Source: Planctomycetota bacterium (GTDB lineage: Bacteria; Planctomycetota; UBA1135; GCA-002686595). Taken from it: 50,426 nt of DNA. How positions within the stretch are numbered: the stretch's first letter is position 1; each line of letters begins with the position of its first letter. Below are positions 24,953 through 33,837 of this stretch, piece after piece. The notes under the pieces were generated by a model that ran no database searches, was not told where the DNA came from, and worked only from the letters and a program-made list of their open reading frames with translations. Location: the NCBI GenBank assembly GCA_012959785.1, contig DUCM01000021.1, positions 1-50,426 on the forward strand, read 5' to 3'. Position numbers and translations under genes: made by a program.

Positions 24953-26227
24953 ATGCGGAGAGCCACAGAAACAGCCGACTTGATCGTTGTGAACCTCGCC
25001 GAGGTTGCCACGCCCCTCGGCCAGGAGGGCTGCCGCGCCGAGAGCCTAGCCGCCACGGTCCGCGCAGGCCTGGCCGTGGTGGTGGAACGCGGGCTCGTGG
25101 TGGCCGTGGGCCCAGAGGACGAGGTGCGAGCTGGGTGGCAGGCGGATGATGTGATCGACGGCCAGGGCGGCGTGCTCGTGCCGGGCTTCGTGGATGCCCA
25201 CACCCATCCGATCTTCTTCGGCACCCGCGAAGATGAATTCGAACAGCGCGTGGCAGGTAAGAGCTATGTCGAGATCGCCCAGGCAGGCGGCGGCATCCGC
25301 TCCTCCCTGCGCGGCGTGCGCGATGCCTCGCGGGAAGAACTCCTCGAACAACTGCTCCTGCGCCTCGATCGCTTTCTCGAGTTGGGCACCACCTGCGTCG
25401 AGGCCAAGACCGGTTATGGCTTGACTTGCGAGGACGAGCTGAAATGCCTTGAGGTCCTGCGCGATGCAGGGCTCGCCCATCCGGTGGAAATCGTGCCGAC
25501 ATTCCTGGGCGCCCACGATGTGCCCCCCGAATACAAGGACCGACGCGAAGCCTACATCGAACTGTTGGTGAACGAGATGTTGCCGCAGGTGGCCGAGAGC
25601 GGTTTGGCTGAGTACTGCGATGTGTTCACCGAGAGCCATGTCTTCGGCCTGGAGGATTCCCGTCGCATCATGAGCGCGGGCCGCGACCTGGGCTTGGGCC
25701 TGCGCATGCATGTGGACCAACTGACCGCCCTGGGCGGCGCGGAACTCGCTGCGGAACTGGGCGCGGCCAGTGCCGATCACCTGGAATGCGTCAGCCCCGC
25801 GGGCCTCGAAGCCCTGGCGGCGGCGGGCGTCGCGCCAGTTCTGTGCCCCCTGGTGCCCCTCTACCTGGGACAAACCCAGGAAGCACCGGCCCGCGCGATG
25901 ATCCGCGCCGGACTCGCGCCAGCCCTCGCCACCGATTTCAACCCCGGTTCGTGCTTCGTGCAGTCGATGCCCGAAGTGCTCACCTGGGCTGCCCTGCGCT
26001 ACGGGTTGAGCGCCGCCGAAGCCCTCACCGCGGCCACCCTCAATGCCGCCGCATCCCTGGGCCGCGCCGATCGCCTTGGCTCGATCGAAGTGGGCAAGCA
26101 GGCCGACCTGGTCTTGCTCGATGTGCCCAACCACAAGTTTTTGACCTACGAGTTTGGCCGCAACCCCGTGCGCACCGTGATCAAGGCCGGCGAGCTGGTC
26201 TACGAACGCGCCGAAGTGGAGTTCTAA
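24953..26227 (+). CDS. hutI: Imidazolonepropionase
   Basis: Amidohydrolase-fold enzyme of histidine degradation, hydrolysing imidazolone-5-propionate to N-formimino-glutamate. The 424-residue protein has DAHTHPIFFG (metal His pair), AKTGYGL, PTFLGAHDVPPEY, HVDQLTALGGAELAAELGAASADHLE and ATDFNPGS, all characteristic of HutI. The length is normal. The other hut genes are not in the window, so it is a stand-alone copy here. It heads a plus-strand unit with three following genes; the next start codon is three bases after its stop. The start is ATG 24953. Confidence 0.95.
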   Translation: MRRATETADLIVVNLAEVATPLGQEGCRAESLAATVRAGLAVVVERGLVVAVGPEDEVRAGWQADDVIDGQGGVLVPGFVDAHTHPIFFGTREDEFEQRVAGKSYVEIAQAGGGIRSSLRGVRDASREELLEQLLLRLDRFLELGTTCVEAKTGYGLTCEDELKCLEVLRDAGLAHPVEIVPTFLGAHDVPPEYKDRREAYIELLVNEMLPQVAESGLAEYCDVFTESHVFGLEDSRRIMSAGRDLGLGLRMHVDQLTALGGAELAAELGAASADHLECVSPAGLEALAAAGVAPVLCPLVPLYLGQTQEAPARAMIRAGLAPALATDFNPGSCFVQSMPEVLTWAALRYGLSAAEALTAATLNAAASLGRADRLGSIEVGKQADLVLLDVPNHKFLTYEFGRNPVRTVIKAGELVYERAEVEF

Positions 26228-26229
26228 CC

Positions 26230-27411
26230 ATGCAGGGCTGGGCAAATAAAATGGGGGTCATGGTGCTGGCTTGCCTGGCTGGGGCGGTGGCTTCTGGACA
26301 GGACGAGCAGGAAGGGCCGCAAACGCCAGAGGTGCGCTGCACCAAGTGCAAGCACCAGGGGCGCCTGGTCTGCAAGCAACACGATTCTGACGAAGCGCAG
26401 CTCGAAGACCAGGTGCTCTATTGCAGCCTGGTGGCGTCTTGCGCGGACTGCCAGGGTGCGGGCTTTGTGGATTGCCCGCGTTGCGAGAACGAACCCGTGC
26501 AAGAGGCCCTGCGCCTGCGCCGCGAGGCATCGGCACGCTCTGCCAAACATATCGGCTGGGTCGATGAGATCTGGAACAAGGGGCGCTCGAGTCCCGATGT
26601 CCTGCGCAAGGTCGAAACCGAGCACTTCATCCTGGTCTGGGAGATGGAAGGGATCAAGATCGGTCGCAAGCGCAAGAACGAACACGAGACCATGCACATC
26701 TACGCCGAGCGCCTCGAACAGTTGTTCGGAGACTTCGTCGAGACCTTCGGCGCCCGGGCGGGCGAGTGGCGCAAGAAAAGCCTGGTTCTGGTCTGGTACC
26801 TGCCCAGCGATCAAATGGACGGCTCGCTCCGGTTTTGCAGCAACGCTTCGCGTACGGGCGTCAAGCTGTTGGGCGCCACGCCGCGCTTTTCAGTCTGCGC
26901 CAGTAAGCAGAACTTTCGCGGCGACGAGGACCTGCACCGCAGTTTGATGCACAATGTCACTCACCTGTTGCTCTCTCACCAAACGCCGAGCCTCTGGATT
27001 GGCGACAAGAAGTACGGCTGGGCTGACGAAGGGCTGGCGCACTGGTTCGAGTACCGTTACTTCGAGAAGTGCACCAACTACTGCTATACGGAACAGAATT
27101 CGCGCGTTGACTTTCGTGGCGGACGCTATCGCGTGGCCGTGCGCAAGATGGTGGCCCGGGGCAAGCAACCGGGGGTGGGTGAGGTCTTCTCGCGCACCAC
27201 TGACGAGTTGACCCTGGCCGAACACGCCGTGTCCTTTAGCTATGTGGACTACCTGCTGCACCTCGATGGCAAGAAGTTCAACGCCCTCATGAAGCGCCTG
27301 CGTTCCAAAGAAGTCACCCGCGACGCCCTCAAGCGCATCTATGGCACAAGTCCCCTCAAGTTCGAAGAGGACTGGAAGGCCTGGGTGCTGGAGACCTACC
27401 CCACCCGCTGA
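26230..27411 (+). CDS. Exported protein with DnaJ-like zinc region and degenerate peptidase-MA-like domain
   Basis: A 393-residue protein with a signal peptide (1-22) and a cysteine cluster resembling a DnaJ zinc region: CTKC (37-40), C48, CADCQGAGFVDCPRC (71-85). A C-terminal domain resembles gluzincin peptidases of the peptidase-MA type: LHRSLMHNVTHLLL (235-248) and WADEGLAHWFEYRYFE (264-279). The expected HExxH reads HNVTH, so the general-base Glu is Asn and the protein is probably not an active protease. A HETMH occurs at 152-156, but in a position that does not fit the fold. The previous gene ends three bases earlier; the next starts in TGATG overlap. Function unknown. Confidence 0.7.
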   Translation: MQGWANKMGVMVLACLAGAVASGQDEQEGPQTPEVRCTKCKHQGRLVCKQHDSDEAQLEDQVLYCSLVASCADCQGAGFVDCPRCENEPVQEALRLRREASARSAKHIGWVDEIWNKGRSSPDVLRKVETEHFILVWEMEGIKIGRKRKNEHETMHIYAERLEQLFGDFVETFGARAGEWRKKSLVLVWYLPSDQMDGSLRFCSNASRTGVKLLGATPRFSVCASKQNFRGDEDLHRSLMHNVTHLLLSHQTPSLWIGDKKYGWADEGLAHWFEYRYFEKCTNYCYTEQNSRVDFRGGRYRVAVRKMVARGKQPGVGEVFSRTTDELTLAEHAVSFSYVDYLLHLDGKKFNALMKRLRSKEVTRDALKRIYGTSPLKFEEDWKAWVLETYPTR

Positions 27412-28766
27412 TGCTGTGCTCTCTGCTTATCGCTTGTGTTTCTTGGTTCAACTCGGGTTCCCCCGAGCCCCACGCGGTCCAGGGCACCGATGACGGTGGA
27501 CGCCGGATTGTGTTCTACCGCGCCGAGCACATCGATGCCGTGCGCGCCGAGCGCGAGGCCGAACTGCAAGCTCTGGCGGCCGCGGCTTCGGCGGAGCAGC
27601 GGGCCCTGGCTTCGACTCTCTTGGCGGCGACGCCCGGAGACCATCGGCCAGCCATGCGGCCCGTGGACTTCGAGGTCCTGGCCGCTGCGCGGCAGGCGCT
27701 CCTGGGAGCAACTGGTGGAGAGTTGGCGGCGCTCAGTCTGAGCCTCGACCTGCGTCTCGTGCCCGGTTGCTTTGAAGTGCGCCGGGAAGGCCGCGGGGAA
27801 GCCATGACCGTGAGTCTTGAGCGACTCTGGCGTGGCCCGGGGCGAGCCGCGCGGGTGAGCCTCTTTTGGGTCGCTCCTGATGGAAAGCGCAGCCGCGCGC
27901 GGTCCGAACCCGTGACCGCCGCTGCCTTCGAGCGCGGCTTTGAGATGTACATCCGGCCGCCCATGTCAGCGCCAGGCCGCTGGCACCTGACCGTGGAACT
28001 CGAAGCCGCCGGAGAAACGGCGCCGGGCATCCCGATTCCCGTGGATTGCGTTGCTGACCTCGCCAGTTGGCGTGAACCCGAGGACAGCGCCGCTGGCCGG
28101 GCCTTTGCCGAACGCCTGGATTTGCTCCTGGAATTGGGCCTGCGCCGCGGCAGTTTGGCCACCCTGGCCGAACAACACGCCATCCTGCGAGGAGCACCAG
28201 AAGCAGGCGTGCTCCTGATGCCGAGCGCAGTGGCTGGCGTTATTTTGTGCGAGTTGAATCCACAGTCGCCGATGCGGCGCTCCGCCACGGTGCTCGTGGC
28301 CAGCGCGCCGGGGCGCGGTGCCATCGAATCTTGCTTCGGGCCCGAAGGCCGCGCCTGGCGCGACCTCGCCCGGAACTCGAATTTGCGCGTCTTCGTGGCC
28401 AGCCTGCCTGCTGGCGAGCACGCCGTGGCCCCCTGGCTGAGCGTGATCGCCGAACTCGCCGAGGCCGGCAAGGGCGACGAGATGATCCTCGCTCTCCGGG
28501 GCGAATTGGCCCTGCTCCTGCCCCAAGCCATCGAGCGTGCGCCGGCGGCCTCGATCGCCGCTTTGGTGCTTTACTCTTCCCCGGCCACCTTCAGCTCCCT
28601 CGCGGCGCCGGCGCCCTGTCCGATGCTATTTGTTAGCGGCGCGAGCGCCGGGTCTGGCTACACAAAAGACGGCACCCCACGCACCCGCATCTCGCGCAGC
28701 GAGGCGGACCTCTTGCTCCCGCCGGAAGTGCCGGCCCTGCTCCTCGATTGGTGGAGTCGGGAGTGA
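27411..28766 (+). CDS. Uncharacterised exported protein
   Basis: A 451-residue protein that I do not recognise. It starts with a short hydrophobic segment (about 1-16), perhaps a signal peptide. The rest is Ala/Leu/Arg-rich, with a region like an immunoglobulin or beta domain at about 100-210 (SLFWVAPDGKRSR, GRWHLTVELEAAGE). A C-terminal part (about 300-450) suggests an alpha/beta fold (TVLVASAPGRG, IAALVLYSSPATFSSL, CPMLFVSGASAGSG), possibly a degenerate hydrolase. The stop and start codons overlap as TGATG on both sides, so it is translated together with the flanking peptidase-like and STT3-like genes. Confidence 0.6.
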   Translation: MLCSLLIACVSWFNSGSPEPHAVQGTDDGGRRIVFYRAEHIDAVRAEREAELQALAAAASAEQRALASTLLAATPGDHRPAMRPVDFEVLAAARQALLGATGGELAALSLSLDLRLVPGCFEVRREGRGEAMTVSLERLWRGPGRAARVSLFWVAPDGKRSRARSEPVTAAAFERGFEMYIRPPMSAPGRWHLTVELEAAGETAPGIPIPVDCVADLASWREPEDSAAGRAFAERLDLLLELGLRRGSLATLAEQHAILRGAPEAGVLLMPSAVAGVILCELNPQSPMRRSATVLVASAPGRGAIESCFGPEGRAWRDLARNSNLRVFVASLPAGEHAVAPWLSVIAELAEAGKGDEMILALRGELALLLPQAIERAPAASIAALVLYSSPATFSSLAAPAPCPMLFVSGASAGSGYTKDGTPRTRISRSEADLLLPPEVPALLLDWWSRE

Positions 28767-30526
28767 TGCGCCGCGGCGGCGGTCGCGTGATCGCCGCGCT
28801 AATCGTCTTGATGGCGCTGCTCGCCCGGGAGTCGCGCCTCCTGCCGTTGTCCGCCGATGGGCCACGCCCCTTCACCGGTCATGTGGAGAGCGCCTGGCGC
28901 TTGCACCGCATCTCCCTCGCCATCAGCTCGCCGCGCCTGGTGCAACGGGACCGTGCCCTGTCCTTTCCCGGCGACCGATCCCTGACCCAACTGCCGGTGC
29001 ACGATGAAGTCATGGCCCTTGGCGTGCGGCTTTGCCTGGGACTCTGGAGCGAGGAGTTTGGCCGCCTGCCCGACCGCGGAGAGCTGCAGGAACTCCTGCG
29101 CGCCCTGGCACCACTCCTCGCCGCGGCGACCCTGGCCTTGTGTTACGGATGGCTGCGCAGTGGCGATCGCTGCGCGCCAGCGCCAGCCCTTGCCGGCTTG
29201 GCACTCGTGGCTTTTTTGCCCGGCTTTGTGGAGTTGGGTTTGCCGGGGCGCGTCAGCATCGAAGCCTTCGCGGGCCTGGGCTTGCTGCTCGCGTGCATGT
29301 TCTTCAGCGGATTATGGCGCTCGAGCGATGTTCTCGATTCCATGACCTGGGCCATGGTCGCTGGGGGAGTAGTAGGCCTGGGGCTTGCTACCTCGCCCTT
29401 GTTCCTCGCGCCCCTGGCTGCGGCCTGCGCGGTGTTTGCCCTGCAACTCGTGGACAGCCACGGCGAAGAGCGCCAGACCACGGCGCGCACGGGGCTTTTG
29501 TTCTGGATCAGCGCTGCCCTCGTGTCGCAACTGCCAGCCCTGGGCGGACCGTGGCTGCCCGCCGAGGAGGGCATCATCGCCGAGTGGTCAGCACTCTTGG
29601 GAGGCGTCTTTCTACTTTGGGTCTTGCCGCTGGTCATCCTCGGGACCCGGCGCGAGGTGCCGCGCGGAAGGGCGCTATGGCTTGTGGGGCTCTGCGCTCT
29701 GGCCTGGGTCGCCGTGCTTGCCTTCAGCGAGGCGGCGCGGGCTGTCTTGACGGCGCCCAAGGATGTGGTGGCGAGCGATGAAGGACCGCGCCTTGCGGCG
29801 CAGCTTGGTGCAGCAGTCGGCCTCGCAATCCTTTGCCGTTGGACCTTTGGCGCGCGGGGTAATCTCACGAGCGAGGAGCGTTTTCTGGCGATCATGGGTG
29901 GGCTGGGTCTCGTGGGAGCCCTCTTTGCGCCGAGCTACATCGTGCTGGGCATCGCGCCCCTGGCGCTTGCGGCGGCGCGTCTGGCCCAGCGAGCCCGCCC
30001 GCGGCTGGCGATTCTCGCCGTCGCCGCGGCACTTTGCACAGCGAGTCTGTTACCGGGCACGGAACCCGGTAGCGTCGCCGCCGGCAACCGCGAGGTGGCC
30101 CGAGCCAGCGCCTGGTTGGAAGCGCACACGCAAGCGCCAGGCGCCTGGGGTTCGGCCACGGCGGTGCTTGAGTGGGCCGTGGGCATCGAGCCCGAGCGCG
30201 CACCACAGCTTCTCTGGCACGGCCGCCGAGCGGCGGCTGGTTTTGGCGAGCGTTGGGCGAAGGGCTCCGCAAGCGCAGACCTCGACAGCGTGCGACGCGC
30301 GGCGAACCTTGAGGATTTCATCGCTACCTCGCGCGCGGTGGGTTTGCGCTATTGGATCCTGACGCCCAGGAGCGCCCGGCGACTCGGCTGGTCCGAGGAA
30401 CTCGCCGCCGCCCTCGAAGACCTGCGGCGCGGCAGCCGCGCGAGCCAAGCCGACGCCAAAGTACTGTGGCGCTCTAGGGGTCCTGTTGAAACCGCTGTGT
30501 GTGTGCTGGAATTGGTGCCGCTCTGA
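28766..30526 (+). CDS. Multi-pass membrane protein resembling STT3/GT-C glycosyltransferases
   Basis: A 586-residue protein with about ten transmembrane segments between residues 8 and 430 and a soluble C-terminal part with about 150 residues. The first external loop (about 35-75) reads PFTGHVESAWRLHRISLAISS...RDRALSFP...QLPVHDEVMAL. This resembles the loop after helix 1 of oligosaccharyltransferase STT3 and other GT-C enzymes (acidic residue, R-x-HR, RD). The WWDYG acceptor motif of true STT3 is not seen, so the assignment is tentative. The start is ATG 28766, overlapping the preceding stop; the frame extends to 28748 only. Likely acts on lipid-linked sugars at the membrane. Confidence 0.55.
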   Translation: MRRGGGRVIAALIVLMALLARESRLLPLSADGPRPFTGHVESAWRLHRISLAISSPRLVQRDRALSFPGDRSLTQLPVHDEVMALGVRLCLGLWSEEFGRLPDRGELQELLRALAPLLAAATLALCYGWLRSGDRCAPAPALAGLALVAFLPGFVELGLPGRVSIEAFAGLGLLLACMFFSGLWRSSDVLDSMTWAMVAGGVVGLGLATSPLFLAPLAAACAVFALQLVDSHGEERQTTARTGLLFWISAALVSQLPALGGPWLPAEEGIIAEWSALLGGVFLLWVLPLVILGTRREVPRGRALWLVGLCALAWVAVLAFSEAARAVLTAPKDVVASDEGPRLAAQLGAAVGLAILCRWTFGARGNLTSEERFLAIMGGLGLVGALFAPSYIVLGIAPLALAAARLAQRARPRLAILAVAAALCTASLLPGTEPGSVAAGNREVARASAWLEAHTQAPGAWGSATAVLEWAVGIEPERAPQLLWHGRRAAAGFGERWAKGSASADLDSVRRAANLEDFIATSRAVGLRYWILTPRSARRLGWSEELAAALEDLRRGSRASQADAKVLWRSRGPVETAVCVLELVPL

Positions 30527-30557
30527 GCAGGGCGAGGGCAACCCCCAAGAAAGTGCT

Positions 30558-30588
30558 CCTGGATCGCGTTTGACGGGCAAGATCCAGG
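30558..30588 (+). terminator. Hairpin downstream of the STT3-like gene
   Basis: Arms CCTGGATC (30558-30565) and GATCCAGG (30581-30588) with a 15-base loop, about 30 bp beyond the stop of the hutI transcription unit. There is no T-tract, so a rho-independent terminator is doubtful. Confidence 0.3.
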
Positions 30589-30727
30589 GTCTCCGCGGTC
30601 GATAGAGCCAGCTCTGGAAGAAAGTTCTGCTCGGGGAAAATCCCGAACGGGCAACCCACCCGGGCGCAAGCGCTGCACTCGACGCGACCCATATGCACCA
30701 GCTTCTACATTTAATGTCTTGGCGGCC

Positions 30728-31567
30728 ATGAACACCGCGGCCCTCAAGAGCAAGCTCGAAGGCAAGCTGAGCTTGCCTTCCTTGCCTGCCACGATTGTCG
30801 AGCTGCAACGACTGCTGCGTGATCCCGGCGTGGGCATGAAAGACCTCGGCCAGGTTGTCGCCAGCGATCCACCCCTCACCGCCCGCGTTCTGCGCATCGC
30901 CAACAGCGCCTTCTACAGTTTGAGCGTGCCCGTCCTCGACATTGGCCACGCGGCGGCGATTCTGGGGCTCGATACCCTGAACACACTGCTCCTACAAGTG
31001 GGCGTGCTGGAGTTTGTCGAGAGCATCGATGCTGATTCTGATTTCGATCCCCTCGACCTGTGGCAGCATTCGGTGCTCACCGCTCAGGTGGCCAGCTCGA
31101 TGCCGTCCCGCCTGCAACGATTCACCCCGAGCCAGGAACTCTATGTCTGCGGGCTCTTGCATGACATCGGCAAGTTCGTGCTCCTCGATCACCTGCGCGA
31201 CGAGTTCATTGCCTGCCTGAAGGCGGCGAAGACCTCGGGCTCCCTGTGTGATGAGGAGCGCCATGCTTTTGGTTTCACCCACGCCGATGTCGGCGCGCTG
31301 GTCGCTGAACGCTGGGGTTTGCCCTTGAAGGCTGTACACGCCATCGGCGAACACCACGACCTCGACGGCTCGGTGCAACGCGATTCCCTGGTGGCCATCG
31401 TGAGTCTTGCCAACCACATCGCCCACGAACTCCAGGGCAAAAAGACGCCTGTGCTCAAGCAGGAGCTGCCGCATCAGGCGCTCAAGCGTCTCGAGCTCGA
31501 CGGGGATGAGATCGAGGTTCTCTTGCAGCGTGCAATAGATTTTCAGTGCCCGGCTGAGGCTGGCTAA
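30728..31567 (+). CDS. HDOD domain signalling protein
   Basis: A 279-residue single-domain HDOD protein. The N-terminal half has the hallmark LPSLPATIVELQRLL...VVASDPPLTARVLRIANSAFYS (16-64), followed by AAAILGLDTLNTLLL, LWQHS (111-115) and a LLHDIGK block (143-149). Only remnants of the HD metal site are retained, as usual in HDOD proteins, which act as signal-output or adaptor domains in chemotaxis, motility and regulation. Start: ATG 30728; TTG 30719 would add three residues. Its TAA interlocks with the stop of the convergent sulfatase gene (three-base overlap). Confidence 0.88.
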   Translation: MNTAALKSKLEGKLSLPSLPATIVELQRLLRDPGVGMKDLGQVVASDPPLTARVLRIANSAFYSLSVPVLDIGHAAAILGLDTLNTLLLQVGVLEFVESIDADSDFDPLDLWQHSVLTAQVASSMPSRLQRFTPSQELYVCGLLHDIGKFVLLDHLRDEFIACLKAAKTSGSLCDEERHAFGFTHADVGALVAERWGLPLKAVHAIGEHHDLDGSVQRDSLVAIVSLANHIAHELQGKKTPVLKQELPHQALKRLELDGDEIEVLLQRAIDFQCPAEAG

Positions 31568-33705
31568 CCCCCTCGAAAGGCCTTTTTCGCGGCGTACAGT
31601 GCCGCGCGGGCGGCGTATTCCTCGGCCAGAGCTTCGGCGCCAGCCTCGCGGGCGATTTGTTCAGCGCGGCGGGCGGTTGCCCTGGCAACTTCAAAGCGCG
31701 AGACCGCAGCGTAGGCGGCGGCCAGGGTGTCGAGCAGGTTGGCGTCGGGTGGCTCGGTGCCCAGGGCCAGAGTCTCCACCAGGGAAACGGCGCGCTCGCC
31801 ATCGCGGGCCGCGTCGTCGGGCGCCGTGGCCAGCACCCAGGCGAGATAGGCGCGCAGCCCGCCGTCTTTTGGACTCAATGCGCGGCCCTTTTCGATGGCT
31901 GCCACCACCGCCGGCCAGCGACCGAGTTCGCTGCGCAGCTTGGCGATCTTCATCCAAGTCTCGACGGAGTTGGGGTCCTCGCCGGCGGCCTTTTCGAGGT
32001 AACCGAGGGCGCCCGCGAGGTTGCCCTCCTGCCACAACAGGTCAGCGAGTCCCTGTAGGGCGAGCAAGCTCGTGGGGCTCAGTTCCAGGGTGGCTTCAAA
32101 ACATGTGATGGCCCGGGAGACCTGACCCAGGCCCTTGAGAGCGTGGGCTAGATAGAAGTAGGCCGGCTCGTAACGCGGGTTGAGTTCGAGGGCGCGCTCG
32201 AGTTCGCGCTGGGCGTCGGCGAAGCGACCGTTGCGCACATAGCTCTCGCCCAGCATGGCCCGAAAGCCCGCCGAGTTTGGGCAGCTCGCCACGACTTCCT
32301 CGAGGGGCGCGATCATGCGTTGGGCCTGGCCCTTGTGGCCAAAGCCCACAGCTTCGTGATAGAGCTCGAGGACTTCGATGTACTCGATGGGGTTCAGACC
32401 CTCTGCGGTATCTAGATCGGCGCCGCCCAGGCCCTGGGCATAACCGAGTTGCGCCAGGGCCTTTGAGCGCTCGGCGTTTGGCGCCAGGACCTGTGTGGCA
32501 TGGCTCTGCATGGCGGCTCGCAGTGCCACGAGGCGGCGTTCGAGGGCGGCCACGACCTCGGGTTCGGTGGCGGCCAGGTTGCTGACCTCCTCTGGATCGC
32601 TTTCGAGGTCGTAGAGTTCGGGCTTGGGAGCTTGGATGTACTTCCACTTGCCCTGCACGATGCCGCGCAAGGTGCTCCAACCGAAGTTCAAGGCGCAGTA
32701 GTCGCTCTCGAGGTAGATGGTGGTCTCCGGCGCGGACTCGCCCGAGAGGCTGGCGGCAAAGCTGCGCCCCGATACTTCGCTCGGCGTGGGCCAGCCGTAG
32801 AGCTCCATCAGGGTCGGCAGTATATCCGCTTGCTGCACCAAGTCCGACGAGACGATGCCCCCGCGCGCCACCCCCGGGCCGCGCACCAAGAGCGGAATGT
32901 GCTGGGTGCCCTGGTAGATGAAGGCTGCGTGGGTGTGTTCACCGTGGTCGCCGAGACTCTCGCCGTGATCGGCGATGGCGATCACCAGGGTGCGTTCCTC
33001 CAGACGGCGCGAGTCGAGCCAGCCCAGGAGCCGGCCGATCTGTGCGTCCATGAAGGCCACTTCGCCATCGTAGGGATCGTCCATGGCGAAGTCGGACGGC
33101 GGCTCGTAGCCCGCATGGGGATCGTAGAGATGCACCCAGGCGAAGAAGGGTTCGGGCGTCTTGTTGAGCCAGGCGAGGGCGCTCGAGACCACCTCGTCGC
33201 CCCGGCGTTGGATCAGTCGTGGGGCGAGGGGGGCCTGGGTGCCGAGGTGGTCGTCATAGACCTCGAAGCCGCGGTCCAGGCCGAAGGAACCGTCGAGGGC
33301 TATGGCCGCGATGAAGGCGCCGGTGTGGTAGCCGCGCCGCAAAAAAATCTCGGCCAGGGTCGTGAGTTCGGAGCCGAGGGCCGTGCGGCCGTTGTCGTGG
33401 ATGCCGTGCTCGGGGGGAAAGGTGCCCGTGAGCAGGCTGGCGTGGGAGGGCAAGGTCAGGGGCACCTGGGCGTAGGCGCGGGTGAAGCGGGCGCCGTTGC
33501 GGGCCAGAGAGTCGAGTTGGGGAGTCTCGGCGGGGGCATAGCCGTAGGCGCCGATACGGTCCACGCGGGTCGTGTCGAGGGTCACGAGCAGCAGGTTGGC
33601 GCCAGTGGCCAGGGCTTCCTCGGATGCTGGAGTTTGCGCCGCTTTTTCGCAGGCGACGAGAAAAAGGGCCAGGGCCGTGGCGAGGGCGGAGGGGCAGCGT
33701 TGCAT
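31564..33705 (-). CDS. Sulfatase-like lipoprotein fused to TPRs, formylglycine site replaced
   Basis: A 713-residue protein with lipobox LVAC (Cys19). A sulfatase/alkaline-phosphatase-fold domain (about 35-400) has the opening NLLLVTLDTTRVDRIGAYG and the metal-binding IADHGESLGDHGEHTH. The active-site signature reads PLTLPSHASLLTG: the residue that becomes formylglycine (Cys or Ser) is Thr84 and the Arg is His88. The C-terminal third (about 460-700) is a run of TPRs (NGRFADAQRELERALELNPRYEPAYFYLAHALKG). This sulfatase-TPR design is recurrent in Planctomycetota and Acidobacteria and likely has another phospho- or sulfo-group activity. The ATG 33705 is used; the frame runs upstream through the hisS antisense. 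Confidence 0.85.
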   Translation of the reverse strand: MQRCPSALATALALFLVACEKAAQTPASEEALATGANLLLVTLDTTRVDRIGAYGYAPAETPQLDSLARNGARFTRAYAQVPLTLPSHASLLTGTFPPEHGIHDNGRTALGSELTTLAEIFLRRGYHTGAFIAAIALDGSFGLDRGFEVYDDHLGTQAPLAPRLIQRRGDEVVSSALAWLNKTPEPFFAWVHLYDPHAGYEPPSDFAMDDPYDGEVAFMDAQIGRLLGWLDSRRLEERTLVIAIADHGESLGDHGEHTHAAFIYQGTQHIPLLVRGPGVARGGIVSSDLVQQADILPTLMELYGWPTPSEVSGRSFAASLSGESAPETTIYLESDYCALNFGWSTLRGIVQGKWKYIQAPKPELYDLESDPEEVSNLAATEPEVVAALERRLVALRAAMQSHATQVLAPNAERSKALAQLGYAQGLGGADLDTAEGLNPIEYIEVLELYHEAVGFGHKGQAQRMIAPLEEVVASCPNSAGFRAMLGESYVRNGRFADAQRELERALELNPRYEPAYFYLAHALKGLGQVSRAITCFEATLELSPTSLLALQGLADLLWQEGNLAGALGYLEKAAGEDPNSVETWMKIAKLRSELGRWPAVVAAIEKGRALSPKDGGLRAYLAWVLATAPDDAARDGERAVSLVETLALGTEPPDANLLDTLAAAYAAVSRFEVARATARRAEQIAREAGAEALAEEYAARAALYAAKKAFRGG

Positions 33706-33837
33706 GCTGGGCACGGTAGCCCACGGCTCACTCTCCATCAACACGCGCGGCGCGAAGAGACGCGCCCGGTGCGTCTTGCTATCGTGCGCCTCTCGAACTC
33801 CTCGCCCACCCCGCCCCTCCAGGCCCACGACCAGGCC

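Noticed and set aside
24953..26227. A hut operon for histidine use
   Set aside because: Only hutI is present; the following genes have no match to hutH, hutU or hutG.
25786..26229. Upstream extension of the zinc-cluster/peptidase-like gene
   Set aside because: It lies in another frame of hutI; a signal peptide starts at 26230.
26683..26697. HETMH in the peptidase-like protein as the true active site
   Set aside because: It lies before the expected fold, at a helix start, and lacks the downstream Glu at the right distance; HNVTH aligns better with the family.
32500..33837. Upstream extension of the hisS reading frame
   Set aside because: It is the antisense of the sulfatase gene; the family N-terminus matches ATG 33838.
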